DNA of 64,000 nucleotides from Nostoc sp. MG11 (GCF_014904695.1 NZ_JACXXN010000007.1:241377-305376); one strand, 5' to 3'; positions 44,925 through 54,766 are shown, numbered from the stretch's first letter. The notes: generated by a model not told the origin, from the sequence alone. Made by a program: numbers and translations.

Positions 44925-45446
44925 ATGACGCAACTGAAAACAGTCTGGCAACAAGGTAGCGGCAATCCAGAAAATCCCAATTACTTAGCTACCATCCGCC
45001 AATGGTGGACAAACCTCAACGGCAAAGAAATCACCTGGCAACAACGAATAATTCCCCAAAATATTCAAGTAGATCAACTTGATTGGGAACCAAAGCGGTT
45101 TGATGAAGTCTTTGTTATCGCCCAGCCAGAAATTCGTGGTATTACTCTTTATTGGCATAAACCTGATTCGTCTCAAGAACGTAATACCACACCACATCAA
45201 CTTATACTTGATAGCCTCCGCCAATATTTATACATTTTTCCCCAGTCCCAAAAAGAACTTGTGATTCGCGTCGGCTTGCCGTCCATCTCATATAAGACAA
45301 TTTCCATAACAAATCCTGAGTACTCATACAATCCATCCGGTGACAACTACATTCTTACTTTACGGGATGCGACGCAACAGATAGAAGTAGAAGTTATCCT
45401 GAGTCCAGAAAATCTCAAGCAGTTAATCCGGCAACTAACAAGGTAA
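44925..45446 (+). CDS. Conserved hypothetical protein
   Basis: This 173-residue soluble protein has no signal peptide or membrane segment. It is rich in Trp near the start (WQQGSG, RQWWTNLNGKEITWQQRI) and has an even alternation of predicted strands to the end. I do not recognise a named family. Gene-like codon use, a clean ATG start and 66-bp spacing to the MscS gene on the same strand suggest it is real and possibly co-transcribed with that gene. Confidence 0.6.
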   Translation: MTQLKTVWQQGSGNPENPNYLATIRQWWTNLNGKEITWQQRIIPQNIQVDQLDWEPKRFDEVFVIAQPEIRGITLYWHKPDSSQERNTTPHQLILDSLRQYLYIFPQSQKELVIRVGLPSISYKTISITNPEYSYNPSGDNYILTLRDATQQIEVEVILSPENLKQLIRQLTR

Positions 45447-45512
45447 AATTTAGCCATAATCACACCAAAAAAGCTGATTTACTGAATCGAAAACCTTAAT
45501 TTTTAAATTGAT

Positions 45513-46538
45513 ATGATGCAATGGATTGCGCCGATTGCATTTATTCTAGCTGGTTTATTAGCTGGAATAATTGGCGAAAAAGTTATCTTCAAGAAACTAC
45601 AAAAGTTTGTTGCTAATAAAAGAATTGCCGGGGGTGAAATTATATTTCATTCCTTGCACCGCATGACCTTTATTTGGTTTGTCCTTGGCGGTTTTTTCTG
45701 GGCAATTCTGAGTTCTCCTCTCAAGCCAGATATTGCGATCGTAATGCAGAAGATTTTAACGATCGCATTACTATATTCAGTGACATTATTCTTAGCGAGA
45801 TTGACTGCTGGTTTTGTTAATTTATTTATTCGGAGAGCAGAAGGGGTTCCCACATCGTTAATTTCTAATCTTGCTAAGATTGTTGTTTTAATTTTAGGAA
45901 CATTAATTTTATTGCAAACTGTGGGCGTTCAAATTACGCCAATAGTCACAACTTTAGGTATTGGTGGTCTAGCAGTTGGTTTAGCACTTCAAGATACACT
46001 AGCAAATTTATTTTCTGGTTTTTACTTAATTATTTCCAAACAAGTTAGAACTGGAGATTATGTAAAACTAGATGGTGGGCATGAAGGTTACGTTACAGAT
46101 ATTACATGGCGAAATACAACAATCAAAGAAATTTCAAATAACGTCATCATTGTCCCAAACTCTAAACTAGCTTCAGCAATTTTTACAAACTATCATTTAC
46201 CAGTTAAAGAAATTACTTTAACAATGGATGTAGGCGTCAGTTATGATAGCGACTTGGAACAAGTTGAAAGAGTGACTGTAGAAGTTGCCAAAGAGGTCAT
46301 GCAAGAAATTGCACCCCAATTAATGCTAAATGAACCGCATATTAGATTCCACACTTTTGGTGATTTTAGTATAGATTTTCGGATTTACATGCGGGTAAAT
46401 GAATACTTCGATCAGCGTATTGGTAAACATATATTTATTAAAAAGTTGCACAAACGCTATCAGCAAGAAGGAATTCAAATTCCCTTCCCAATTAGAGACA
46501 TTTATATGCAAGACAATCTGAATAAAAATCAAGTTTGA
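45513..46538 (+). CDS. Small-conductance mechanosensitive channel (MscS) family protein
   Basis: The 341-residue protein has about four or five transmembrane helices. The pore-lining MscS helix GIGGLAVGLALQDTLANLFSG has the Gly/Ala packing pattern typical of the family. The beta domain follows with VRTGDYVKL and GYVTDITWRNTTIKEISNNV, then the cytoplasmic alpha/beta domain. Such channels release osmolytes on hypo-osmotic shock; cyanobacterial members may also be ligand-tuned. Length is slightly above the E. coli MscS type because of extra N-terminal helices. Confidence 0.92.
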   Translation: MMQWIAPIAFILAGLLAGIIGEKVIFKKLQKFVANKRIAGGEIIFHSLHRMTFIWFVLGGFFWAILSSPLKPDIAIVMQKILTIALLYSVTLFLARLTAGFVNLFIRRAEGVPTSLISNLAKIVVLILGTLILLQTVGVQITPIVTTLGIGGLAVGLALQDTLANLFSGFYLIISKQVRTGDYVKLDGGHEGYVTDITWRNTTIKEISNNVIIVPNSKLASAIFTNYHLPVKEITLTMDVGVSYDSDLEQVERVTVEVAKEVMQEIAPQLMLNEPHIRFHTFGDFSIDFRIYMRVNEYFDQRIGKHIFIKKLHKRYQQEGIQIPFPIRDIYMQDNLNKNQV

Positions 46539-46619
46539 AATGGGAATTCAACTTTAGTATCTTGCTGTAAACTTTGACTAATTGATTTAGTATCCACGCT
46601 CCTAAATTAGGAGAATATT

Positions 46620-47417
46620 ATGTCTACTTGCAATGCAAAGGATTATCACAAAAACTCTACCAATCAACAGAGATGGGCACAGGAGTTAATAGCCAACCTG
46701 AAATTAACCAAAAATGAAAGAATTTTGGATATTGGCTGTGGAGATGGAAAAATTACTGCTCTTATTGCCAACTTAGTACCAAATGGTTCGGTTCTTGGTA
46801 TTGACAGTTCTGAAGATATGATTAACTTTGCTCAGCAAAATTTTCCTATTAGTGATTTCCCTAATCTGAATTTCCAACACAAAGATGCAAGACAGCTAGA
46901 TTTTGAAAACGAATTTGATATTATTGTTTCCTTTGCCTGTCTTCACTGGATTACAGATCATCTCCCCGTTTTAGAAGGTATTAAAATAAGCCTAAAAGCA
47001 TCTGGTAAAGCCATACTTCAGTTTGGCGGAAAAAATCACGCTGCACCGATTAATGATGCTACAACCAAAGTAATTTATAATCATAAATGGAGAAATTATT
47101 TTCAAGACTTTACTTTTAAAACTTGCTTTTATAGCGATGATGAATATCAAGATTTCCTCAAACACGTTGGCTTAGAAGCAAAACGTGTAGAGCTAGTCCA
47201 AAAAGATATGGTTTTTGAAGGGAAAGCAGGATTAAAGGGATCAATTAGAACAATCGGGAATTCTAATTTTCTTTGGAGAATCCCGCAAAATTTACATGAA
47301 GAAATTATTGACGAGATAGCTGATATCTACCTTGAGAATTACCCATTAGATAGTGAGAATCTTGCTCATATTTCTATGGTCATGTTGGAAGTTGAAGCTA
47401 CAAAAAATCTACTCTAA
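46620..47417 (+). CDS. Class I SAM-dependent methyltransferase
   Basis: The 265-residue enzyme has the Rossmann SAM motif ERILDIGCGDGKITALIA (about residues 37-55). The acidic ribose-binding loop LGIDSSEDMI and the motif IV-like FDIIVSFACLHWI follow. It resembles trans-aconitate methyltransferase or malonyl-ACP methyltransferase (BioC-like) proteins in layout. The substrate cannot be assigned. AGGAG sits a few bases before the ATG. It ends three bases from the convergent MBL gene's stop. Confidence 0.87.
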   Translation: MSTCNAKDYHKNSTNQQRWAQELIANLKLTKNERILDIGCGDGKITALIANLVPNGSVLGIDSSEDMINFAQQNFPISDFPNLNFQHKDARQLDFENEFDIIVSFACLHWITDHLPVLEGIKISLKASGKAILQFGGKNHAAPINDATTKVIYNHKWRNYFQDFTFKTCFYSDDEYQDFLKHVGLEAKRVELVQKDMVFEGKAGLKGSIRTIGNSNFLWRIPQNLHEEIIDEIADIYLENYPLDSENLAHISMVMLEVEATKNLL

Positions 47418-47420
47418 AAT

Positions 47421-48200
47421 TCAGATTGCTAATGCTCGCTTCTCTAATGGTAGTTCTATGCGATCGCCTGGTGTAGGTTCCATCACCCGCGTCGCCAGAT
47501 TGTTTTTCTCTAGTAACGTACGAAGTTCCTCAGCACTTCCTTTAGTCTGAACAAGTTTCATCAGCAATCCCTCAAAAATTACATCTCCACCAGCCGCAGT
47601 AGGTAGGATTAGTTGAGGTTGTAATGATTTTGCCACTTCTAAGATACTATTCTTTCCTTGAATAATCGGCCCAAGTAAAGGCAGCGTCATATCAACAAAC
47701 GGCGTAATCACCACATCCACTGGTGCAGCTTGCTTAACTTGTGGAGAATGATAGCCGTGAGGTTCGTAATAAACTGTTAAACCACTCTCCAACTCTTTGA
47801 GCAGATAACCATTTTCTACTAAAGTGGGGCCAATGGGAGATCCAAGAGTAGCCTTAATTTCAACTTGCTCATCTAAAATGAAACTTTCACCATGAGCGAG
47901 AGTCGTTATCTGTGTGTAGCCTAATTGCTTCACTACCTTAGCAGCATTGGGAGAAGCTACAACCTTGATGGTATGGTCGAGCTGCTTGAGCGTTGGTGGA
48001 TGAGTATGGTCTTCCAAGCCTTGAGACAGCAGAATCAGATCAATATTCTCTGGTATTGGGCGTTCTTGAGGTCGAGAGCCTTTAAATAACCAATCTAAGT
48101 TGCTGAAAATTAACGAACCAACCAGCCAAGGGTCAATTAATATCCGTTTACTACCGATTTCCAGTAACCAAGAGTTGCTGTCTAGCCAAGTTAAAAACAT
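47421..48200 (-). CDS. MBL-fold metallo-hydrolase
   Basis: From the Met at 48200 it has 259 residues. Upstream Met codons at 48230 and 48278 exist, but the family usually begins near MFLTWLDSNSWLLEIG. It has the metallo-beta-lactamase fold, with a first strand, LIDPWLVG, and LILLSQGLEDHTHPPTL in place of the canonical HxHxDH (here only EDHTH). It also has later YEPHGYHSP and VITPFVDMTLP segments. The divergent metal motif suggests an UlaG/plant-like MBL family that may keep a single metal site. The substrate is unknown. Confidence 0.78.
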   Translation of the reverse strand: MFLTWLDSNSWLLEIGSKRILIDPWLVGSLIFSNLDWLFKGSRPQERPIPENIDLILLSQGLEDHTHPPTLKQLDHTIKVVASPNAAKVVKQLGYTQITTLAHGESFILDEQVEIKATLGSPIGPTLVENGYLLKELESGLTVYYEPHGYHSPQVKQAAPVDVVITPFVDMTLPLLGPIIQGKNSILEVAKSLQPQLILPTAAGGDVIFEGLLMKLVQTKGSAEELRTLLEKNNLATRVMEPTPGDRIELPLEKRALAI

Positions 48201-48393
48201 AACTTTTGTGAAGATAACGCCTACCTTCATTATCAACCGTGTCGGCTTTCTTGTGGGTATCGAGGTTAGCACCCACATTTATCGAAAGCGACGGGAAACC
48301 TCATTCTCTTGTGGGTGTTGTCGGAAACCTACCCCGCCGCTTGGGGCATAGGGCATTGGCTAACTCTTCTCTTATCTAGTGCTGGGGTAACTA

Positions 48394-49596
48394 TTACTTG
48401 CCAGGAGCAGCGTACGATACTCTGTAAATTACACCGTTGGTATCATCTGTGAACAACAGCGAACCGTTGGATAAAACTGCAAGACCCACAGGTCGGCCAA
48501 ATTGTGCCGTTGCTTGAGGGTTCAAAAATCCTGTGATGAAGTCCTCAAATGCCGCTGGTTTACCATTTTGATAACGTATCCGCACTATTTTGTAACCTGC
48601 GGGAGGTTTGCGATTCCACGAGCCGCGCATAGTTACAAAAGCGTCGTTACGGTATTCTTGCGGAAACTGAGATGCAGTATAAAAAACAAAATCCAATGGC
48701 GCACTGTGTGCTGTATAAGTTAGCGCTGGCGGTTGTGTTTTAGCGCAGTATTCCTCCTTAGTTTTACCTTGTGGGTCTGATGATAAATATACATCTGGAC
48801 GGCGATCGCCCCAACAAAATGGCCAGCCGTAATCTGCACCCTGTACAATTCGATTTAATTCTTCTGGTGGTTGATCATTACCGCGCCAGTCTGAACCATG
48901 ATCTAAACCCCACAATTCTTTAGTTTCGGGGTGCCAAGCAAAACCGATGGTGTTGCGTAAACCCTGAGCATAAATCGTCCGCTTGCTACCGTCAGGTTGT
49001 GCCCGTAGTAGGGTAGCACTTTCATCATTTGTTTCGTCACAAGCATTACAAGTACTGCCCACACTAATATAAAGCATCCCATCAGGGCCAAAAGCGATGG
49101 TTCGATTTGGGTGTTGTCCCGCATCAGGTAAATCATCAATCAAAACCTGTGGTTTGCCTAGATTCCCGTCTTTTCCTATGTCTGCGGCGTATAGTTGTCT
49201 GTCTGTGACAAAATAAAGACGATTTTGGCGAATTGTAATACCGTTAACATACTTATGACCCGATGCAACGGTCTGTATGTTATCAACACGTCCATCATTG
49301 TTGCGATCGCGCAGTGCCAATATATCACCTTGTTCGCGGCGAGTAACGTAGACAGTACCATCACTACCAACTGCCAACTTCCGAGGGTTGCCTAAGTCTT
49401 TAGCAAACACGTTAATGCTAAATCCCGCAGGCATCTTAAGTTGTTGTAAGAGGGATTCTTTAAATTCCAAACGCTCAGGCGTTGCCAAGTAGCCTTCAAC
49501 GCGTTCTATTCTCTGTTGCTGGGGTTTTTGAGCACTGCTAGGAAGGGTCATACTCATTAATAAAGCACAACCAATAAATAAACTTCTTGCTTTCAC
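48394..49596 (-). CDS. Secreted PQQ-type glucose/sorbosone dehydrogenase family protein
   Basis: The 400-residue protein has a signal peptide (LFIGCALLMSMTLPSSAQ). A six-bladed beta-propeller follows, with GFSINVFAKDLGNPRKLAVG, repeated DGTVYV/DGMLYISVGS blades, RNTIGFAWHPETKELWGLDHGSDW and the terminal GSLLFTDDTNGVIYRVSY. This fold uses PQQ in characterised sugar dehydrogenases. Cyanobacteria generally do not make PQQ themselves, so cofactor use here is uncertain. The ligand residue set cannot be verified by eye. It is divergent from the porin gene. Confidence 0.85.
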   Translation of the reverse strand: MKARSLFIGCALLMSMTLPSSAQKPQQQRIERVEGYLATPERLEFKESLLQQLKMPAGFSINVFAKDLGNPRKLAVGSDGTVYVTRREQGDILALRDRNNDGRVDNIQTVASGHKYVNGITIRQNRLYFVTDRQLYAADIGKDGNLGKPQVLIDDLPDAGQHPNRTIAFGPDGMLYISVGSTCNACDETNDESATLLRAQPDGSKRTIYAQGLRNTIGFAWHPETKELWGLDHGSDWRGNDQPPEELNRIVQGADYGWPFCWGDRRPDVYLSSDPQGKTKEEYCAKTQPPALTYTAHSAPLDFVFYTASQFPQEYRNDAFVTMRGSWNRKPPAGYKIVRIRYQNGKPAAFEDFITGFLNPQATAQFGRPVGLAVLSNGSLLFTDDTNGVIYRVSYAAPGK

Positions 49597-49936
49597 TGCA
49601 TCTTTCCTTTAATTTTTTGAAGTGAAAAGACTGGGCAGAATTACAATATTTTAGAAATGTAAATACATAGCAAAATACACTTTTTATGCTAACCGTAAAA
49701 GTTTCTTTACATGTATTACGCAATATAATCTAGTATGCTCAATGAGCATTCACATCTTACTAAAGGAATAGATATACCTACTTAAAAGAGATAAAAATTC
49801 GTTTTTACTGAACAACCAACAACCAAATTCCCGACTTTTTAGAGAAGTCGGGAATTTAAGCTTTCAAGGATTGCTATAAATAGATTTGTGATTTAAACTA
49901 AGTTGGGAAAATAGTTGTGATGAGTGAAACGAAAAA
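49597..49936. other. Intergenic region between divergent dehydrogenase and porin genes
   Basis: It contains a near-perfect dyad ATGCTCA-A-TGAGCAT (49735-49749) that could be an operator. It also contains a strong hairpin ATTCCCGACTT...AAGTCGGGAAT (49827-49855) resembling a terminator or dispersed palindrome. The promoters of both genes must lie here. Confidence 0.45.
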
Positions 49937-51529
49937 ATGGCTCTATTGCCGAGAAAATTACTGTCTAATTGCACGGCAATTTTTAGCTTTATCATAGTTT
50001 TCTCAAATACTGTTCTAGCGTCGGAAGTCCAACAACAGAAAACATTTACACAACTAAAGCTTGAGGAACAACCAGAACTTCAAACTACCTCTGTTTCCCA
50101 ACTTTCAGATGTACAACCTAGCGATTGGGCATTTCAAGAGTTGCAATCCTTAATTAAAAGGTATGGTTGTACTGCTGGATATTCTGATAACGCTTATCCA
50201 GTTCACCATCAGTTCACGCGTTACGAATTTGCTGCTGCACTGAACGCTTGCTTAGACGAAGTTAATCAACTGGTAGAACAAGCTACTCCACTTACTTCTG
50301 TTGAACTTTCTACCATCCAACGTTTAAAAGATGAGTTTGCTGTCGAATTAATTACTCTACAAAATCGGTTAGATAATTTAGAAGCACAAAGTGCAGAAAT
50401 AACAGCAAATCAATTTTCAACTACAACTCAATTAAATGTTTCTGTGGTTCTTGCCGCTAGTGATGCCATAGGGGATAGTGCTGATAACAACCCAAATACC
50501 ACAATTGATTCTAATTTAGCATTTAACTATCGCGCTCGAATTAATTTACTTACTAGCTTTACAGGCAGAGATAGACTGCTAGTACGTTTACAATCTTCAA
50601 ATCGAGTACCAAATTTCAATGGTGTCACTGACACGAATATGACACGACAATCTTTTGAAGTTGGAAATACAAATAATAACTTTTTTCTAAATTTATTAGA
50701 ATATCAGTTTCCAGCAGGCGAAAATTGGCAAATTTATCTTTACGCGAACGCTGCTTCTCATCATTACTATGCCACAGTACTTAATCCCTATTTTGCTAGT
50801 TTTGGAGGTGCAAAAGGTTCTCCTTCACGCTTTTTAGAACGTAATCCTATATACCGCATTGGGAATACTACAGGTAGCGGGTTTGCGTCTGTTTATAGAT
50901 TTAATGAATCTCTCAGATTAGACTTAGGTTATCTAGCACAAAATGCCGACATTGCTACTGGTGCTGCTGGTTTATTTAATGGGACTTATAGTGGGTTAGT
51001 GCAGCTTTCTTATAAGCCATTTTCAAACGCTGAACTAGGGTTGTTGTATGTACGCAACTATTCTGATAACGGTGATTTAGCGCATCGAACAGGTAGTACT
51101 TTCTCAAACCTACCCTTTGGCTTAGGTGTGCCACTCGTTTCTAATTCTTATGCTGTTGGCGCTTCGTGGAAAATGCTTCCTCAGCTTGCTGTGAGCGGGT
51201 GGTTTGGATATACTAATGCTGAACGAGTGGATGGCGTCAAGGGTGATGCTGACATTATTAACTACGCTGTTAACCTAGCTTTTCCTGATTTATTTAAAAA
51301 AAGTGCTATTGGTGGCTTAGGCTTTGGAATGCCACCAAAAGTCATTCATAATGCGATCGCAGCACGAGAAGACAAAGGAACAGGATTACACTTTGAAGCT
51401 TTTTATGAGTATCCGTTAAATAACAATATTAAGCTAATACCAGGTGCAATTTATATTATAAATTCTAATCATAATGATGCGAATGGTGATATTTTGGTTG
51501 GCACAATGAGGATGATATTGAGTTTCTAA
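49937..51529 (+). CDS. Iron uptake porin (SLH domain plus OprB-type beta barrel)
   Basis: The 530-residue outer-membrane protein has a signal peptide ending near VLASE. An SLH domain follows (about residues 55-110: VQPSDWAFQELQSLI, GYSDNAYP, FTRYEFAAALNACLDEV) that tethers it to the cell-wall polymer. A short coiled coil comes next, then a long beta-barrel with alternating aromatic strands, ending in an amphipathic strand with terminal Phe (MRMILSF). Homologues in cyanobacteria carry inorganic iron or other small solutes across the outer membrane. It is monocistronic. Confidence 0.9.
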   Translation: MALLPRKLLSNCTAIFSFIIVFSNTVLASEVQQQKTFTQLKLEEQPELQTTSVSQLSDVQPSDWAFQELQSLIKRYGCTAGYSDNAYPVHHQFTRYEFAAALNACLDEVNQLVEQATPLTSVELSTIQRLKDEFAVELITLQNRLDNLEAQSAEITANQFSTTTQLNVSVVLAASDAIGDSADNNPNTTIDSNLAFNYRARINLLTSFTGRDRLLVRLQSSNRVPNFNGVTDTNMTRQSFEVGNTNNNFFLNLLEYQFPAGENWQIYLYANAASHHYYATVLNPYFASFGGAKGSPSRFLERNPIYRIGNTTGSGFASVYRFNESLRLDLGYLAQNADIATGAAGLFNGTYSGLVQLSYKPFSNAELGLLYVRNYSDNGDLAHRTGSTFSNLPFGLGVPLVSNSYAVGASWKMLPQLAVSGWFGYTNAERVDGVKGDADIINYAVNLAFPDLFKKSAIGGLGFGMPPKVIHNAIAAREDKGTGLHFEAFYEYPLNNNIKLIPGAIYIINSNHNDANGDILVGTMRMILSF

Positions 51530-51604
51530 TAAAAACTTATACTAATTACAGACATCGCCTGTTTTTAATCCTTTAATAAGTTTTGCCTACAAAAATATTT
51601 ACTA

Positions 51605-52381
51605 TCACTCTTGAATAAAGCGTCTCACCTCATCTACAGGTAAACTAAGAGAACTTGCAACCTGATCCATGTTTAAGCCCAACTCTAATAATCGAGGTAT
51701 TGCATCTCGTCGGGCTTGTTCTGCTTCCTGTCGGGCTTGTTCTGCTTCCTGTCGAGCTTGTTCTGCTTCCTGTCGAGCTTTTTCCGTTTCTTTGTGACTT
51801 AAGAGTTTTTTCTCAGTTTGGGGTTCAAAAAACCGCAATTCTCCGTCAATCAGTCTGAGGTCTAAACCCAATACTTCACTGTGAATTGAAGTAACTCCAT
51901 CAGGTAAAAGCTTCGCTGCAATGGATTGATATCTACCCTCAACTAAACTAGAACCCTTCAGTTGTGGATTAAGGTAATCTCCAGTTGGGTCATACTGAAA
52001 GTACTCTTGCACACCTAAGAGTGCGTATTTTTTGGGTTTATCCTCTTCGTCGTTCTCTTGGGTGGTTAAAGAAGTTACTTCTAAAACAAAACTGGGGACT
52101 TTACCCGCTTCTTGCCAAACCTTGTAGCTGAGGCGCTTCTTTTTTTCTACTCCATATACCACAAAGACATCGGGAGCTACGACAGCACTAGGAATACCCT
52201 TTTTGTAGTAAATAAACAGGTTTCCCGATACGTAGACATCATCTCGGTCTTGAAAATAAATGTTTAGGGACTCTACACCATAAATTAGATAATCCCGTGC
52301 TGGATCGCTCTCCGCCATCGGTGTACCATCAGAGTCGGGGTAGATAATCTCGGTCTTGAGTTGGTTGGTAGAAAGGGTCAT
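51605..52381 (-). CDS. Uma2 family (DUF820) protein with EAEQARQ coiled coil
   Basis: The 258-residue Uma2 protein keeps the core acids Asp71 (APDVFVV) and Glu101 (SFVLEVTS). It is followed by a QEYFQYDPTGDYL segment and the LDLRLIDGELRF strand. The tail contains perfect heptad repeats (EAEQARQ, three copies) coded by 21-bp DNA repeats at about 51709-51790. It ends in a short helix (MDQVASSLSLPVDEVRRFI) that looks like a DNA-binding or dimerisation end. It is the fourth Uma2 gene in the window. Confidence 0.88.
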   Translation of the reverse strand: MTLSTNQLKTEIIYPDSDGTPMAESDPARDYLIYGVESLNIYFQDRDDVYVSGNLFIYYKKGIPSAVVAPDVFVVYGVEKKKRLSYKVWQEAGKVPSFVLEVTSLTTQENDEEDKPKKYALLGVQEYFQYDPTGDYLNPQLKGSSLVEGRYQSIAAKLLPDGVTSIHSEVLGLDLRLIDGELRFFEPQTEKKLLSHKETEKARQEAEQARQEAEQARQEAEQARRDAIPRLLELGLNMDQVASSLSLPVDEVRRFIQE

Positions 52382-52493
52382 AAGGCAAAGACCTCAACTC
52401 AACTGGGACTAGTTTAAAAATACCATTTTAATCAGAGTTCTTTTAGGTCAGAGAACATTACTATATTTAAGAAAGACTTTATTAATCTTAATA

Positions 52494-53390
52494 ATGACTA
52501 CAACCACACAGCAGACAGCAATACAAGATGCTTTTGAAAAATTCTTTTGGACTTGGCAGGGCTATAAAATTCAGTATACCGTCATGGGTACAGGACGCCC
52601 TCTAGTACTGGTTCACGGCTTTGGTGCTTCCATTGGACACTGGCGCAAAAACATTTCTGTTTTAGCAAATGCTGGCTACCGGGTTTTTGCCATAGACCTT
52701 TTGGGTTTTGGTGGTTCTGAGAAAGCGCCAATTAATTACAGCGTAGAGGTTTGGGTAGAACTGCTGAAAGATTTTTGGACGGCACACATTCAAGAACCGA
52801 CTGTATTTATTGGTAACTCCATCGGCGCACTTTTGAGCTTGATAGTGCTGGTAGAACATCCAGAAATTGCTGCTGGTGGTGTTTTAATTAACGTTGCGGG
52901 TGGGTTGAGTCATCGTCCCCACGAATTGAATCCCCCGCTACGTATTGTTATGGGAGCTTTTAACAGGTTTGTGCGATCGCCTCTTACAGGCAAATTCGTC
53001 TTTAACCGCATCCGTCAAAAAGCCCAAATTCGCCGTACTCTTTACCAAGTTTACCGCGATCGCGCAGCCGTTACTGATGAACTAGTTGATTTACTTTATA
53101 CTCCCGCTTGTGATCCCGGAGCGCAACAAGTTTTCGCCTCTATTCTCACAGCACCTCCTGGCCCAAGTCCAGTGGAACTATTGCCCAAAGTCGAACGTCC
53201 CCTATTAGTAATTTGGGGTGCTGATGATCCTTGGACACCGATTACCGGGGCAAAGATTTACGAGGAGGCGTCTAAAAATGGCAAAGAAATCAAAATTGTT
53301 CCCATTTCCAACGCCGGTCATTGTCCCCACGATGAAGTTCCAGATGTTGTAAATGCCCAGATTGTCGCTTGGCTAGCACAAAGGCCATAA
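52494..53390 (+). CDS. Alpha/beta hydrolase
   Basis: The 298-residue protein shows PLVLVHGFGASIGHW (oxyanion-hole region), the nucleophile elbow FIGNSIGALLSL with Ser, the acid in LLVIWGADDPWTP, and the catalytic His in SNAGHCPHDEVP. This set is typical of cyanobacterial/plastid alpha/beta hydrolases, some of which act on pheophytinase-like or lipid substrates. No signal peptide is present, so it works in the cytosol. The substrate is unknown. It is monocistronic. Confidence 0.9.
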   Translation: MTTTTQQTAIQDAFEKFFWTWQGYKIQYTVMGTGRPLVLVHGFGASIGHWRKNISVLANAGYRVFAIDLLGFGGSEKAPINYSVEVWVELLKDFWTAHIQEPTVFIGNSIGALLSLIVLVEHPEIAAGGVLINVAGGLSHRPHELNPPLRIVMGAFNRFVRSPLTGKFVFNRIRQKAQIRRTLYQVYRDRAAVTDELVDLLYTPACDPGAQQVFASILTAPPGPSPVELLPKVERPLLVIWGADDPWTPITGAKIYEEASKNGKEIKIVPISNAGHCPHDEVPDVVNAQIVAWLAQRP

Positions 53391-53398
53391 CTTCCCGC

Positions 53399-53514
53399 CT
53401 AGTAGTTCACTACGCAAACATTGAGGCGTGAAGATTAGGAAAGGGTTAAAGAGATAAGCGAAATAAACCTTTTTCCTTTCCCTACTCGCCAAGGTTCCTT
53501 TGGCAAACTACTAG
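53399..53514. repeat. Small inverted-repeat element
   Basis: Outer arms CTAGTAGTT (53399-53407) and AACTACTAG (53506-53514) are perfect. Inside, a purine-rich/pyrimidine-rich palindrome lies at 53438-53483. The layout is similar to the MITE-like element at 4679-4786, but no flanking duplication is visible. Confidence 0.45.
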
Positions 53515-53645
53515 ACGCACATCAAGAAGAAACTTGAACCATGCGCCTTGGTGCAGGCAGTGTAAAAGTACGGCTAACAATTTGGGTGAGTACCTCTTAT
53601 TTTCTAATTGCACCTTGACAAAATCAAACTCATGTGGTGTGTGTA

Positions 53646-54704
53646 ATGGAGCTTGATCTGCGTAATGAATATAAAGGGGTAATTCCCTCAAGTCACCATC
53701 CAAATTTTTCTCAGCTAGGCTATCAAGTGATTCGTGAACTAGGACGTAATCGTGAAGGAGGACGCATTACTTACTTGGCTAACGCCCTCAACTGTAATCA
53801 CCAGGTGGTAATTAAAGAGTTCCAGTTTACTAGTGCGGGTACTGACTTGTCAGGTGTGAAAGCTTACGAGCGGGAAATTGAAATCCTCAAGAAACTGAAT
53901 CATTCCCGTATTCCTCGCTATCTAGATTCCGTTGAAACATCAGGAATTTTTTATATGGTGCAGGAGTATAAAAACGCTCCATCTTTAGGATTAAAACGTA
54001 GCTTTCATCCTGAAGAAATCAAGCAAATAGCTATTTCAATCTTAGAAATTTTGGTTTATCTGCAAAAGCAAGTTAACCCAATCATCCATCGAGATATTAA
54101 ACCAGAGAATATTTTAGTTGATGAGCAACTGAATGCTTACCTAGTTGATTTTGGATTGGCTAGGGTAGAGGGTGCAAAAATGGTTCTTAGTAGCTTTGTA
54201 GCAGGAACACCAGGTTTCATGCCACCAGAAGAACAGTTTGGTCATGCCCTCACTCAGGCGTCAGACTTGTATAGTTTAGGGGCAATGCTAATTTGTTTAC
54301 TTACTAATACCCGTTCTGTTGATATTGGGAAATTGATTGATGATAACTATCGTTTTAATTTCCAGCAATTAATTCCCCACATCAGTCCGCGTTTTGAGTC
54401 GTGGTTGATGAAAATGGTGGAACCTAATCAGAAACGTCGCTATGCTAATGCATCTGTTGCTTTGGAAGCACTGAAGCCAATTCAGGTTCTTGGTGCTGGT
54501 ACTGGTGTCGATAATTTAGTCACTGCAATAAAACGTAGACAACGAAATACTATGCTGGGGCTAGCCACTATTATTACGCTGACTGCGGTGGGGACAACTT
54601 TGATGATTTCCCAGCCTGGTGGTGCGGTTAGGCAAATGCTGGAAGCGAAAAAATGCCAAGGTATCGGCTTAGACTCAAATTGCTCAGAAAAAATCGGATA
54701 TTAA
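53646..54704 (+). CDS. Eukaryotic-type serine/threonine protein kinase with C-terminal membrane helix
   Basis: From the ATG at 53646 it has 352 residues (a GTG four codons earlier is possible). Kinase motifs are the Gly-rich ELGRNREGGR, the ATP-binding Lys57 in VVIKEF, IIHRDIKPENILVD (catalytic loop, about 147), LVDFGLARV (DFG) and GTPGFMPPEEQFG (activation segment). A single membrane helix near the C-terminus (MLGLATIITLTAVGTTLMI) anchors it, with a short Cys-containing tail outside. Cyanobacteria use many such kinases in stress and nitrogen signalling; the target is unknown. Confidence 0.92.
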   Translation: MELDLRNEYKGVIPSSHHPNFSQLGYQVIRELGRNREGGRITYLANALNCNHQVVIKEFQFTSAGTDLSGVKAYEREIEILKKLNHSRIPRYLDSVETSGIFYMVQEYKNAPSLGLKRSFHPEEIKQIAISILEILVYLQKQVNPIIHRDIKPENILVDEQLNAYLVDFGLARVEGAKMVLSSFVAGTPGFMPPEEQFGHALTQASDLYSLGAMLICLLTNTRSVDIGKLIDDNYRFNFQQLIPHISPRFESWLMKMVEPNQKRRYANASVALEALKPIQVLGAGTGVDNLVTAIKRRQRNTMLGLATIITLTAVGTTLMISQPGGAVRQMLEAKKCQGIGLDSNCSEKIGY

Positions 54705-54766
54705 GATTGATGCGCCATCATTAAGAGACCTGATTCGTTAGAAAGCTAGTGTTTTGAGGAGAAAAA

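Noticed and set aside
44757..44954. N-terminal extension of the HDAC-like enzyme to 44954
   Set aside because: The extra 66 residues show no family similarity and overlap the divergent gene's start; the Met at 44756 fits the family's usual opening.
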